A stretch of 24,423 nucleotides of DNA. Origin: an uncultured Clostridia bacterium (GTDB lineage: Bacteria > Bacillota > Clostridia > Oscillospirales > Oscillospiraceae). A model generated the notes under the pieces. It saw nothing but the letters and a program-made list of their open reading frames with translations. It had not been told where the DNA came from and did not search any database. This document shows positions 7,488 through 15,599 of this stretch, in pieces. Made by a program: the position numbers and the translations under genes. Where the stretch lies: positions 1 through 24,423 of the forward strand of contig CAMJHX010000004.1 in assembly GCA_946405655.1 (NCBI GenBank), read 5' to 3'. Numbering within the stretch: the first letter of the stretch is position 1; each line of letters starts with the position of its first letter.

Positions 7488-8501
7488 ATGAACAGAATCT
7501 TTTATCAGCAGGACTGCGATCTGCAGAAGCTCGCCGGCAAGACCGTCGCCATCATCGGCTACGGCTCTCAGGGCCACGCCCACGCGCTGAACCTGAAGGA
7601 GAGCGGCGTGAACGTCATTGTCGGCCTCTATGAGGGCAGCCGCAGTTGGGCCAAGGCGGAGGCGCAGGGCCTCACGGTCATGACCGCGGCGGAGGCAACC
7701 AAGGCAGCCGACATCATCATGATGCTCATCAACGACGAAAAGCAGGCCGCGCTCTATCAGGAAGCCATCGAGCCGAACCTCACCGAGGGCAAGACGCTGG
7801 GCTTCGCCCACGGCTTCAATATCCACTTCGGCTGCATCCGCCCGCCGAAGAACGTGAACGTCATCATGATCGCGCCGAAGGGCCCCGGCCACACGGTGCG
7901 CAGCGAGTATCAGGCGGGGCGCGGCGTGCCGTGCCTGATCGCCGTCGAGCAGGACGCCACGGGCGACGCCTGGGATCTCGGCCTTGCCTATGCCCTCGGC
8001 ATCGGCGGCGCGCGGGCAGGCGTGCTGGAGACGACCTTCCGCACCGAGACCGAAACCGACCTCTTCGGCGAGCAGGCAGTGCTCTGCGGCGGCGTCTGCG
8101 CGCTGATGCAGGCGGGCTTCGAGACGCTGGTCGAGGCGGGCTATGACGAGCGCAACGCCTATTTTGAGTGCATCCACGAGATGAAGCTCATCGTCGACCT
8201 GATCTATCAGAGCGGCTTTGCCGGCATGCGCTATTCCATCTCCAACACCGCTGAGTACGGCGATTACATCACCGGCCCGAAGATCATCACCGCCGACACC
8301 AAAAAGGCGATGAAGCAGATCCTCTCCGACATTCAGGACGGCACCTTCGCCAAAGAATTCCTGCTGGAGATGTCCGCCGGAAAGCAGGCGCACTTCGGCG
8401 CGCTGCGCCGTCTCGCCGCCGAGCACCCCACTGAGATCGTCGGCGAGGAGGTTCGCAAGCTCTACAGCTGGAACGACGAAGAGAAGCTCATCAACAACTG
8501 A
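7488..8501 (+). CDS. ilvC: ketol-acid reductoisomerase (class I)
   Basis: Isomerises and reduces acetolactate or acetohydroxybutyrate to the dihydroxy acids. At 337 aa it is the short class I enzyme. The Rossmann motif IIGYGSQGHAHALNL is near residue 20. The cofactor-selecting loop reads GLYEGSRSW (46-54); most NADPH enzymes have Arg where Tyr48 stands here, while Ser51 and Ser53 are kept. MIAPKGPGHTVRSEY and LETTFRTETETDLFGEQAVLCGG carry the acidic metal ligands. AAGGAG lies 10 nt before the ATG, and the gene is 34 nt downstream of ilvN in the same operon. Confidence 0.96.
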   Translation: MNRIFYQQDCDLQKLAGKTVAIIGYGSQGHAHALNLKESGVNVIVGLYEGSRSWAKAEAQGLTVMTAAEATKAADIIMMLINDEKQAALYQEAIEPNLTEGKTLGFAHGFNIHFGCIRPPKNVNVIMIAPKGPGHTVRSEYQAGRGVPCLIAVEQDATGDAWDLGLAYALGIGGARAGVLETTFRTETETDLFGEQAVLCGGVCALMQAGFETLVEAGYDERNAYFECIHEMKLIVDLIYQSGFAGMRYSISNTAEYGDYITGPKIITADTKKAMKQILSDIQDGTFAKEFLLEMSAGKQAHFGALRRLAAEHPTEIVGEEVRKLYSWNDEEKLINN

Positions 8502-8512
8502 GGAGAACGCAT

Positions 8513-10159
8513 ATGGACATCAAGCACGGACCCCAGAACGCGGCGCACCGCAGCCTGTATCACGCGCTCGGCATCACTTCCGAGGAGCTCGAGCGTCCGA
8601 TGGTCGGCATCGTGAGCTCTTATAATGAGATCGTCCCCGGCCACATGAATCTCGATAAGATCACCGAGGCGGTGCGCGTCGGCGTCGCCATGGCAGGGGG
8701 GACGCCCGTCGTCTTCCCGGCGATCGCCGTCTGCGACGGCATCGCCATGGGGCATGAGGGCATGAAATATTCCCTCGTCACGCGCGATCTGATCGCCGAT
8801 TCCACCGAGGCGATGGCGCTCGCGCACGGCTTCGAGGCGCTCGTCATGGTCGCCAACTGCGATAAAAACGTCCCCGGTCTGCTCATGGCGGCGGCGCGCA
8901 TCAATGTGCCGACCGTCGTGGTCTCCGGCGGGCCGATGCTCGCCGGCAAGGTCGGCGGCGCGAAGACGAGCCTCTCGAGCATGTTCGAGGCCGTCGGGCA
9001 GTACAACGCCGGGAAGATCGATGATGAAAAGCTGCTGGAATATGAGTGCAAAACCTGCCCCAGCTGCGGCAGCTGCTCCGGCATGTACACCGCCAACTCC
9101 ATGAACTGCCTCACCGAGGCGCTCGGCATGGGTCTGCCCGGCAACGGCACGATCCCCGCGCCGTATTCCGCCCGCATCGAGCTTGCCAAGCACGCGGGCA
9201 TGGCGGTCATGGAGCTCTGGAGAAAGAACATCCGCCCGCGCGATATCATGACCGAGGCCGCCATCCGCAATGCCCTCACGGTCGATATGGCGCTCGGCTG
9301 CTCCACCAACAGCATGCTCCATCTGCCCGCCATCGCGCATGAGTGCGGCGTGGAGATCGATCTCGATATCGCCAACGCCATCAGCGCCGAGACGCCGAAC
9401 CTCTGCCACCTCGCCCCGGCGGGGCGCACCTATATCGAGGAGCTCGATGAGGCGGGCGGCGTGCGCGCGGTCATGGCGGAGCTCGTGAAGAAAAACCTGC
9501 TCGATACCTCCTGCATGACCGTCACGGGTCACACCGTCGCGGAGAACCTCGTCGGCGCGGCGAACCGCGATCCGTCCGTCATCCGCCCCGTGGAGGAGCC
9601 CTACAGCGCCACCGGCGGCATCGCCGTCCTCAAGGGCAATCTCGCCCCGGACGGCTGCGTCGTCAAGCGCTCCGCCGTCCTGCCGGAGATGCTCGTGCAC
9701 GAGGGCCCGGCCCGCGTGTTCGATTCCGAGGAGGAGGCGCAGGCGGCGATCAATGCCGGCGCCATCCGGCCCGGCGACGTGGTCGTCATCCGCTATGAGG
9801 GGCCGAAGGGCGGCCCCGGCATGCGCGAGATGCTCAATCCCACCTCCGCCATCATGGGCATGGGTCTCGGCGCCAGCGTCGCGCTCATCACGGACGGGCG
9901 CTTCTCCGGCGCCACGCGCGGCGCATGCATCGGTCATGTCAGCCCGGAGGCGGCCTCCGGCGGCGCCATCGGCGTCGTGCGCGAGGGCGACCGCATCCGC
10001 ATCGACATTCCGGCCAACACCATCGATCTGCTCATCCCGGAGGAAGAACTGCAGGCGCGCATGGCATCCTTCCAGCCGAAGCAGAAGCCCCTCTCCGGAT
10101 ATCTCAGGCGCTATGCCGCGCTCGTCTCCAGCGGCGCGTCCGGCGCGGTTTTGAACTGA
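8513..10159 (+). CDS. ilvD: dihydroxy-acid dehydratase
   Basis: Dehydrates the 2,3-dihydroxy acids to the 2-keto acids of valine and isoleucine. The 548-aa length fits the family. Iron-sulfur cysteines are seen at Cys116 (NCDKNVPG) and in CPSCGSCSGMYTANSMN (Cys182-Cys188). The early motif reads VPGHMNL (Gly43), like the E. coli [4Fe-4S] enzyme, and lacks the extra Cys of the 'TPCN' [2Fe-2S] enzymes. This points to an oxygen-labile cluster suited to an anaerobe. GAGGAG overlaps the ilvC stop region, and the ATG is 11 nt after ilvC. Confidence 0.96.
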   Translation: MDIKHGPQNAAHRSLYHALGITSEELERPMVGIVSSYNEIVPGHMNLDKITEAVRVGVAMAGGTPVVFPAIAVCDGIAMGHEGMKYSLVTRDLIADSTEAMALAHGFEALVMVANCDKNVPGLLMAAARINVPTVVVSGGPMLAGKVGGAKTSLSSMFEAVGQYNAGKIDDEKLLEYECKTCPSCGSCSGMYTANSMNCLTEALGMGLPGNGTIPAPYSARIELAKHAGMAVMELWRKNIRPRDIMTEAAIRNALTVDMALGCSTNSMLHLPAIAHECGVEIDLDIANAISAETPNLCHLAPAGRTYIEELDEAGGVRAVMAELVKKNLLDTSCMTVTGHTVAENLVGAANRDPSVIRPVEEPYSATGGIAVLKGNLAPDGCVVKRSAVLPEMLVHEGPARVFDSEEEAQAAINAGAIRPGDVVVIRYEGPKGGPGMREMLNPTSAIMGMGLGASVALITDGRFSGATRGACIGHVSPEAASGGAIGVVREGDRIRIDIPANTIDLLIPEEELQARMASFQPKQKPLSGYLRRYAALVSSGASGAVLN

Positions 10160-10160
10160 G

Positions 10161-11333
10161 ATGGAGCTGAACACACTCAAACAGCGGCTCGATACGCTCG
10201 CCGTCTTCCGCGCGCTGCTGGATGATCCCGTCGTGGCGGCGCTGCGGCAGTATCTCTCGTCGCAGACTGCGCCGGATTATGCCGCCTTTGTCAGCGCGCT
10301 CTACGCGGCAAACGGCGGTGCGCTCGATGCGCACCTGCTCCGGCTCTGCGCCGAGAGCGACAATGTCTGCGCGCGCATGGCGGCGCGGGGAGAGCCCCTG
10401 CCGGATTATCTGCACCAGACCCTTGCGGACGAGCTGCAGACGCTGCAGGCTGCGGCCTCCCTCTCTCACGCCGATCTGCAGCAGCCGCTTCAAGAGAGCG
10501 TCCCGCTGCCGGGGTTTGCGAGCCCCGGCGCGGACCTCTCCGCGGCGTATCAGCGCCGGCTTTCCGAGGTGGGGAAGCGGGGCTTCGGCATGTTCGCGCG
10601 GCATACGATGTTTCTGGTCGATGACGGCGGCGCGCTCACGCCGGTCGCGCATCCCGATCCGATCCTGCCGGAAGACCTCGTGGACTATGAGCGGGAGCGC
10701 ACCATCGTGCTGGAGAACACGAAGGCGCTCCTCGCCGGAAAGCCCGCCGCCAACATGCTCCTCACGGGCGACGCCGGAACGGGCAAATCCTCCACGGTCA
10801 AGGCCGTTGCAAACGCGCTCGCGCCCGAGGGCCTCCGCCTCGCGGAGCTCCGGCGCGAGCAGCTGCCGCTCCTGCCGGCGGTGCTCGCGCAGCTTGCGGA
10901 AAACCCGCTCAAATTCATCCTCTTCATCGACGATCTCTCCTTCCTCACGGATGACGAGAGCTTCAACGCGCTCAAGGCGGCGCTGGAGGGCGGGCTCTCC
11001 GCCCGCAGCAAAAACGTGGTCATTTATGCCACGAGCAACCGCCGCCATCTGGTGAAGGAGCGCTTCTCTGACCGCGAGGGGGACGACGTGCACTGCTCCG
11101 ATACGCTCCAGGAGCTCAAGAGCCTGTCCGACCGCTTCGGTCTGCAGGTGACGTTCCAGCGCCCGGACAAGGCGACGTATCTGCACATCGTCGAGCAGCT
11201 GGCGCGGGATCAGGGTCTCGCGCTGCCGTCCGAGGCGCTTCGCGCCGAGGCAGAGCGCGCCGCGCTCTCCAGAGGCGGCCGCTCGGCAAGACTCGCCCGC
11301 CAGGTCGTAGATCAGCTGCTGAGCGCACAATAA
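10161..11333 (+). CDS. DUF815-family AAA+ ATPase
   Basis: A 390-aa predicted cytosolic ATPase. The N-terminal roughly 170 residues are helical with no recognised enzyme motif. The AAA module starts near residue 185 with LENTKALLAGKPAANMLL; Walker A is GDAGTGKSS (203-211), Walker B is ILFIDDLSF (253-261), and a sensor-like YATSNRRHL follows. These are features of the DUF815 family, whose function is unknown. The ATG lies 1 nt after the ilvD stop with no strong ribosome binding site of its own, so translation is probably coupled to ilvD. A bidirectional terminator follows. Nothing ties it mechanistically to branched-chain amino acids; the linkage may be only positional. Confidence 0.9.
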   Translation: MELNTLKQRLDTLAVFRALLDDPVVAALRQYLSSQTAPDYAAFVSALYAANGGALDAHLLRLCAESDNVCARMAARGEPLPDYLHQTLADELQTLQAAASLSHADLQQPLQESVPLPGFASPGADLSAAYQRRLSEVGKRGFGMFARHTMFLVDDGGALTPVAHPDPILPEDLVDYERERTIVLENTKALLAGKPAANMLLTGDAGTGKSSTVKAVANALAPEGLRLAELRREQLPLLPAVLAQLAENPLKFILFIDDLSFLTDDESFNALKAALEGGLSARSKNVVIYATSNRRHLVKERFSDREGDDVHCSDTLQELKSLSDRFGLQVTFQRPDKATYLHIVEQLARDQGLALPSEALRAEAERAALSRGGRSARLARQVVDQLLSAQ

Positions 11334-11345
11334 AAATGGACAAAA

Positions 11346-11382
11346 AAAGCACTCAGAACGGCAATGCCATTCTGAGTGCTTT
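11346..11382. terminator. bidirectional terminator between convergent genes
   Basis: AAAGCACTCAGAA (11346-11358) pairs perfectly with TTCTGAGTGCTTT (11370-11382), with an inner GGC/GCC pair and an A-run before and T-run after. It can therefore end transcription of the ilv operon (+) and of the symporter gene (-), whose stop is at 11398. Confidence 0.88.
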
Positions 11383-11397
11383 TGCTGTTTGGTTGTT

Positions 11398-12738
11398 TTA
11401 CTTCCACGGGAATTGCACGAGGCCGATGATATAGAGCGCGATGATCGCGATCGGCACGACGAACTGGAAGATGGGCTTCATCCAGTTTTTCACCTTCAGA
11501 CCCTTGCCGGCGTTGGCTTCGGCGACGAACTTGTCCCAGCCCCAGCCGAACTTGAAGCAGCAGAAGACCGAGAAGATCAGCGCGCCGAGCGGCAGCAGGT
11601 TGTTGCTCACGATGAAGTCCCAGAAGTCCAGCCACGCGGAGCCTTCCGCGAAGGGCTGGAAGTGGAACACGCTGTAGCCCAGCGCCGTCGTGAGCGCGAG
11701 CACGAAGATGCCGACGCCGCAGGCGACGCAGCCCTTCGGACGGCTCCAGCCGGTCAGCTCGCGCACGCAGGCGAGGATGTTCTCGAACACGGCGAGCTCC
11801 GTGGAGAACGCCGCGAAGACCATGAACAGGAAGAAGAGCGAGCCCCAGAAGCGTCCGCCCGCCATGTTGTTGAAGACGGTGGCCATCGTGTTGAAGAGGA
11901 GCGCGGGGCCGGCGTTGACCTCGAGATTGTAGGTAAAGCAGGCGGGGAACATGATCAGACCCGCCACGATCGCCACGAAGGTATCGAGGATGATGACGTT
12001 CACGCTCTCACCGAGGAGGCTGCGCTCCTTGCCGATGTAGCTGCCGAAGATCGCCATCGAGCCGATGCCGAGGCTCAGCGTGAAGAACGCCTGGTTCATC
12101 GCGCCGACGATGACCGAGCCGTTGATCTTCGAGAAATCCGGCACGAGATAAAACTTCAGACCGTCCTTCGCGCCGGTGAGCGTAAAGCTGTGGATTGCGA
12201 GCACGACCATCAGCACGAACAGCGCCGTCATCAGATATTTCGTCACGCGCTCCAGACCGCCCTGCAGGTTGAAGCTCAGCACGCCGAAGCCCAGCACGAC
12301 CGCGATCAGCAGATAAATGACGTTCACGCCCGGATTCGTGATCATCTCCACGAAGCCGAGGTTCGCGCTCTGGCCGAGCAGGAACTTCACAAAGTAATAC
12401 ATCATCCAGCCGGTGACGACGGTGTAGAACGCCATCAGCGCGATGTTGCCGAGCAGGGCAAAGTAGCCGTGGATGTGCCATTTCTGACCGGGCTTCTCCA
12501 GCTTCTGATACATGCGCACCGGGCTCGCCTGTGAGGCGCGGCCCATGGCGAACTCCATCGTCATCGCGGGCAGACCCAGCAGCAGCAGGCAGATCACATA
12601 GACCAGCACGAAGCCGCCGCCGCCGTACTGCCCCGTCATCCACGGGAACTTCCAGACGTTGCCGCAGCCGATCGCGCAGCCCGCGCTGAGCATGATGAAA
12701 CCGAGCCGGCTGCCCAGTCTCTCTCTGTTCTCATTCAT
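11398..12738 (-). CDS. sodium:neurotransmitter symporter (SNF/NSS) family transporter
   Basis: A 446-aa integral membrane protein with about 11-12 hydrophobic segments. The NSS/LeuT hallmark in TM1 is present near the N-terminus: AGCAIGCGNVWKFPW followed by GQYGGGGFVLVY. Bacterial members import amino acids (often Trp, Tyr, Leu or Ala) with sodium; the substrate here cannot be read from sequence. The start chosen is the ATG at 12738, preceded by AGAGGAG on the minus strand. An upstream in-frame ATG at 12768 lacks such a site. Adjacency to the branched-chain operon is convergent and therefore not evidence for a leucine substrate. Confidence 0.93.
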   Translation of the reverse strand: MNENRERLGSRLGFIMLSAGCAIGCGNVWKFPWMTGQYGGGGFVLVYVICLLLLGLPAMTMEFAMGRASQASPVRMYQKLEKPGQKWHIHGYFALLGNIALMAFYTVVTGWMMYYFVKFLLGQSANLGFVEMITNPGVNVIYLLIAVVLGFGVLSFNLQGGLERVTKYLMTALFVLMVVLAIHSFTLTGAKDGLKFYLVPDFSKINGSVIVGAMNQAFFTLSLGIGSMAIFGSYIGKERSLLGESVNVIILDTFVAIVAGLIMFPACFTYNLEVNAGPALLFNTMATVFNNMAGGRFWGSLFFLFMVFAAFSTELAVFENILACVRELTGWSRPKGCVACGVGIFVLALTTALGYSVFHFQPFAEGSAWLDFWDFIVSNNLLPLGALIFSVFCCFKFGWGWDKFVAEANAGKGLKVKNWMKPIFQFVVPIAIIALYIIGLVQFPWK

Positions 12739-12793
12739 ATGTTTTGACTCCTCTCTCTTTAAATGCATAGTGATTTAAAGGAATGTAAAATTA

Positions 12794-12822
12794 AGTATAC
12801 CTTGAAATGGTTCGAAATACAA
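12794..12822 (-). promoter_or_regulatory. promoter of the symporter gene
   Basis: On the minus strand TTGTAT (12817-12822) and TATACT (12794-12799) are separated by 17 bp, about 55 nt upstream of the chosen start at 12738. Confidence 0.6.
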
Positions 12823-12834
12823 CAATTATTTTTG

Positions 12835-12863
12835 TTGCTTTTTGTAACCTTCTTTGCTATTAT
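12835..12863 (+). promoter_or_regulatory. promoter of the SGNH-SLH gene
   Basis: TTGCTT (12835-12840) and TATTAT (12858-12863) with a 17-bp spacer lie 37 nt before the start codon, back to back with the divergent symporter promoter in an AT-rich gap. Confidence 0.55.
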
Positions 12864-12899
12864 GTAGTCAGAATTTCATTTTTGTAAAGGAGAATGGAT

Positions 12900-14474
12900 A
12901 TGAATCGAGTTTTCACCCGCGCGCTTGCGCTGCTGCTCGTGCTCACGCTGCTGGCAGGCTTTTCCGTGTGCTTTGCGGTGGAGGAACCGGCGGAGGATCT
13001 GCGCCTCGTCTCGCTCGGCGACTCCGTTGCCAACGGCTACGGCACCGAGGGCTATTTTGAAAACGGCAACAACACCGTCCGCGGCTACAAGACCAAGCTG
13101 CCCTATGCCTTCCCGACGATCGTCGCCCGCGAGCTCGGCATCGACGTTGAGAGCGAGAACTACCAGCAGCTCGCCTTCTCCGGCTTCCGCCCGGAGGAGC
13201 TGCACCATGTGCTCGATGCGGGCTATCCCGGCGACGACTATACCCGCCTCTATTTCTATGAGGACCCGCTGCTCGAGCGCTGCGGCGGCGGCATCGACCG
13301 GATGCGCGAGGATTTCGCCAAGTACATCTCCGAGGCGGATATCATCACGCTGAACATCGGCGCGAACAACTTCGGCACCTTCATGCAGATGCAGATCAGC
13401 CGCTATCAGGACGGCAAGGAGCCGATGGACGTCTCCCTCTCGCCGAGCATGCTCGCCCTGCTCGATACGCCCCAGTGGCGCGAGTTTGAATCGAACGTCC
13501 GCGCCCAGCTGGGCGACGCGGGCGCCGCACTCGGGCTGATCGACCTGCTCCTGCGCTCCCTGCGCTATACCTACGCGGGCTTCAAGACGCACTTTGACGC
13601 CTCCATGGACTGCATTTACAAGCTCAACCCCGATGCGGAGATCGTCGTCGTCGGCATGTATAACATGGTCGAGGGCGTGCATCTGACGAACGACATGATC
13701 AACATCGGCGCCATCGTCGGCGCGTTCATGGATCTCGTGAACTTCCATATGCGCGTCGCGAGCCCTCACGCGAAGGACTATTCCTTCGTCGACGTCATGG
13801 GCTGCGAGATCTTCGGCATGCCGAAGAACATCACCGACCCCGATTTCATCCCCTCCATCACGGAGAACTACGGCATCGCCGTCCACCCGAACGAAAACGG
13901 CCAGCAGTTCATCGCCGACCGTGTGCTCAACGCGCTGCAGATCCCGTATAAGGATGTCGACCCCGCCGCGTGGTATGCCCCCGGCGTGCGCTATGTCACG
14001 AACCACGGCCTCATGAACGGGATCGGCGGCAGCCTCTTTGCGCCCGCCGCGATCACCACGCGCGATCAGCTCGCCGCGATCCTCTATCGTCTCGCGGGCT
14101 CGCCCGACGTCAGCGATCTGACCGAGCCGTTTATCGATGTGCCGGACAGCAGCTGGGCGCACGACGCCATCGTCTGGGCGTACAACGAGGGCGTCATCAA
14201 GGGCGCCGCGGCGCACACCTTCCTGCCGCTCGCCGCCGTCAGCCGCGAGCAGCTGGCGACGATGCTCTGGCGCTATGCCGGCTCCCCCGAGAGCGCGGGC
14301 GATCTCTCCGGCTTCTATGACCGCGGCGCGGTCGCCGCGTTCGCGAAGGACGCCATGGCATGGGCAGTCGAGCAGGGCGTCATCACCGGCGTCACCGCGC
14401 ACACGCTCCTCCCGATCGGCACTGCCACGAGAGGCCAGCTTGCCACGATCCTGATGCGCTTTGCAAAGCTGTAA
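12900..14474 (+). CDS. secreted SGNH/GDSL-type hydrolase with three C-terminal SLH domains
   Basis: Predicted 524-aa surface enzyme. An N-terminal signal peptide (Arg-containing start, long Leu/Ala core, cleavage near CFA-VE at about residue 26) is followed by an SGNH domain. Block I is SLGDSVANGYG with Ser42, block III is NIGANNFG (154-159), and the catalytic His is His329 in VHPNENG. The usual Asp three residues before that His is Ile here. Residues from about 350 form three SLH repeats (DVDPAAWYAPGVRY, DVPDSSWAHDAIVWA, FAKDAMAWAVEQG), which normally tether proteins to wall polymers. Likely a wall-attached esterase or lipase-like enzyme; the substrate is unknown. The ATG at 12900 is preferred over 12894 because AGGAG ends 7 nt before it. 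It is a single-gene unit with its own promoter and terminator. Confidence 0.9.
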   Translation: MNRVFTRALALLLVLTLLAGFSVCFAVEEPAEDLRLVSLGDSVANGYGTEGYFENGNNTVRGYKTKLPYAFPTIVARELGIDVESENYQQLAFSGFRPEELHHVLDAGYPGDDYTRLYFYEDPLLERCGGGIDRMREDFAKYISEADIITLNIGANNFGTFMQMQISRYQDGKEPMDVSLSPSMLALLDTPQWREFESNVRAQLGDAGAALGLIDLLLRSLRYTYAGFKTHFDASMDCIYKLNPDAEIVVVGMYNMVEGVHLTNDMINIGAIVGAFMDLVNFHMRVASPHAKDYSFVDVMGCEIFGMPKNITDPDFIPSITENYGIAVHPNENGQQFIADRVLNALQIPYKDVDPAAWYAPGVRYVTNHGLMNGIGGSLFAPAAITTRDQLAAILYRLAGSPDVSDLTEPFIDVPDSSWAHDAIVWAYNEGVIKGAAAHTFLPLAAVSREQLATMLWRYAGSPESAGDLSGFYDRGAVAAFAKDAMAWAVEQGVITGVTAHTLLPIGTATRGQLATILMRFAKL

Positions 14475-14476
14475 TG

Positions 14477-14515
14477 AACAAAAAGGGACTGCTGCAGCAG
14501 TCCCTTTTTGTTTTG
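14477..14515 (+). terminator. terminator after the SGNH-SLH gene
   Basis: A perfect 36-nt palindrome (14477-14512) centred on CTG|CAG, with A-run and T-run arms (AAAAAGGGACTG / CAGTCCCTTTTT) followed by further T's. It starts 3 nt after the stop codon. Confidence 0.92.
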
Positions 14516-14536
14516 CCTTGCGCAGTAAAAAAGAAT

Positions 14537-14665
14537 GTCATTCTGAGCGGAACGAAGTGGAGTCGAAGAATCTTGGCAGAGCAGTTGGATAGACGCTGAT
14601 GGTTCTGCTTTGCTGCCATGCCAAGATCCTTCGACTCCGCGCTGTCGCGCTCCGCTCAGGATGAC
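14537..14665. repeat. 129-bp imperfect palindromic repeat, copy 1
   Basis: Outer arms GTCATTCTGAGCGGA and its near complement ending CTCAGGATGAC form a long hairpin. The arms continue through TCGAAGAATC and GATCCTTCGA, with a central segment containing GACGCTGATGGTTCT. The reverse complement of this copy matches the element at 20887-21015 over its full length with about 12 mismatches and no gaps by eye. The 15 bases before it (14522-14536, GCAGTAAAAAAG plus 3) are repeated in the same orientation before the other copy. Short ORFs predicted inside both copies are products of the repeat, not genes. Confidence 0.9.
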
Positions 14666-14695
14666 AAGGTTTTGAATGCATATCATCATAATGGA

Positions 14696-14726
14696 AAAGG
14701 GGCATGTTTTTGCAACGTGCCCCTTT
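14696..14726 (-). terminator. terminator of rsmE
   Basis: AAAGGGGCA (14696-14704) pairs with TGCCCCTTT (14718-14726), extended by four inner pairs. On the minus strand the hairpin is followed by a short T-run and lies 5 nt beyond the rsmE stop. Confidence 0.7.
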
Positions 14727-14731
14727 CTGCT

Positions 14732-15460
14732 TTATAGGTTCCCGGTCGCATACATCAGCGCCGTCAGCGCTGCCATCGGCGCGGTCTCGCACCGCAGGAT
14801 GCGCGGGCCCATCGCGCACACGTCGCAGCCGACCTGCCGCGCGAGCTCCGCCTCAAACGGCTCAAAGCCGCCCTCGGGCCCTGTGATCAGCGCCGCGGTC
14901 TTCGCCTCCGGCTTTGCCTCGATCGCCGCCTTCATCGTCACGCGGTCTCCCGTCTCATAGAGGAACAGCCGCAGGTCACATTTCACGGCAACATTGAGCG
15001 CAGCACCGAAATCCTCGAGATAATACACCTTCGGGATCGCCCCGCGCCCGGACTGCATCGCCGCCTCCAGCGCGATGCGCCGCCAGCGCTCGAGCTTTTT
15101 GTCCATGTTGTTCGCCTTTGCCACGCAGCGCGTGCAGGAGAAGAAATAGACGTCCGCCGCGCCGAGCTCCGTGCATTTCTGCACGAGGAAGTCCGCGCGC
15201 TCGCCCTTGGGCAGACCCGCGAGCACGATCGTGCGCACGCTCGGCTCGGAGATGCTCGCTCTCGTCTCGAGGATCTCCACCTCGCTCTCCCGGTCGTCCA
15301 CGCGCACGATCTGTCCGATGTAATCGGTGCCCTCGCCGTCGCTGAGGATGACCTCCTCGCCCGGGCGCATGCGCAGAACCTTGATGTGCTCCGCGTCTCT
15401 GCCGCGGATGATCGCTCTGCCGCCCGCCAGATTCGTCGCGGCCACAAAAAATTTCGCCAT
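14732..15460 (-). CDS. rsmE: 16S rRNA (uracil1498-N3)-methyltransferase
   Basis: SPOUT-class methyltransferase that methylates U1498 of 16S rRNA using S-adenosylmethionine. At 242 aa it matches the family. The N-terminal PUA-like domain has AEHIKVLRMRPGEEV; the C-terminal trefoil-knot domain shows KCTELGAADVYFF, QSGRG, the SAM-site GPEGGFEPFE and MGPRILRCETAP. The start is the ATG at 15460, preceded on the minus strand by GGAGG with 6-nt spacing; an upstream in-frame ATG at 15511 lacks a site. It is a single gene with its own promoter and terminator, divergent from feoB. Confidence 0.96.
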   Translation of the reverse strand: MAKFFVAATNLAGGRAIIRGRDAEHIKVLRMRPGEEVILSDGEGTDYIGQIVRVDDRESEVEILETRASISEPSVRTIVLAGLPKGERADFLVQKCTELGAADVYFFSCTRCVAKANNMDKKLERWRRIALEAAMQSGRGAIPKVYYLEDFGAALNVAVKCDLRLFLYETGDRVTMKAAIEAKPEAKTAALITGPEGGFEPFEAELARQVGCDVCAMGPRILRCETAPMAALTALMYATGNL

Positions 15461-15490
15461 AAGGCACCTCCGGATCGTTTGTCTGCCGAT

Positions 15491-15519
15491 ATTGTACCGT
15501 AACAGAGACAAAAACGCAA
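15491..15519 (-). promoter_or_regulatory. promoter of rsmE
   Basis: On the minus strand TTGCGT (15514-15519) and TACAAT (15491-15496) are separated by 17 bp, about 30 nt before the rsmE start. Confidence 0.55.
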
Positions 15520-15556
15520 GAATGCAGTCCGAAACCGGAAATTGCGTCCAAAACGA

Positions 15557-15585
15557 TTGACTTTTCCGGCGGAATCGATTATAAA
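15557..15585 (+). promoter_or_regulatory. sigma-A-type promoter of feoAB
   Basis: TTGACT (15557-15562) and TATAAA (15580-15585) with a 17-bp spacer. The predicted start near 15592 falls inside the candidate operator described next. Confidence 0.75.
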
Positions 15586-15599
15586 TTAGGTACAGCTAA
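15586..15599 (+). promoter_or_regulatory. candidate DtxR/IdeR-family iron operator
   Basis: TTAGGTACAGCTAA is an inverted repeat (TTAG/CTAA) immediately after the -10 box of the feo promoter. It resembles one version of the DtxR-family box, whose consensus begins TTAGGTTAG and ends in CTAA. Placement over the start site fits repression by iron-loaded regulator. The flanking bases do not extend the symmetry, so this is tentative. Confidence 0.35.

Noticed and set aside
11389..12534. 381-aa plus-strand ORF
   Set aside because: Shadow of the symporter gene on the minus strand, which has clear NSS-family motifs and membrane segments.
12841..12870. A third TGTAA-type ECF promoter before the SGNH-SLH gene
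   Set aside because: TGTAAC is present at 12842-12847, but the sequence 17 nt later is AGTCAG, not GTSTATA. A sigma-A-type promoter with a 17-bp spacer explains the site better.
14537..14665. Long hairpin considered as a CRISPR repeat or an insertion sequence
   Set aside because: There is a single unit per site with no spacer array and no transposase gene, so it is listed as a short palindromic repeat.
14315..14689. Minus-strand ORFs across the intergenic repeat
   Set aside because: They are translations of the 129-bp palindromic element. The plus-strand ORF at 20866-21117 gives a nearly identical peptide from the inverted copy, which shows the repeat rather than a gene.
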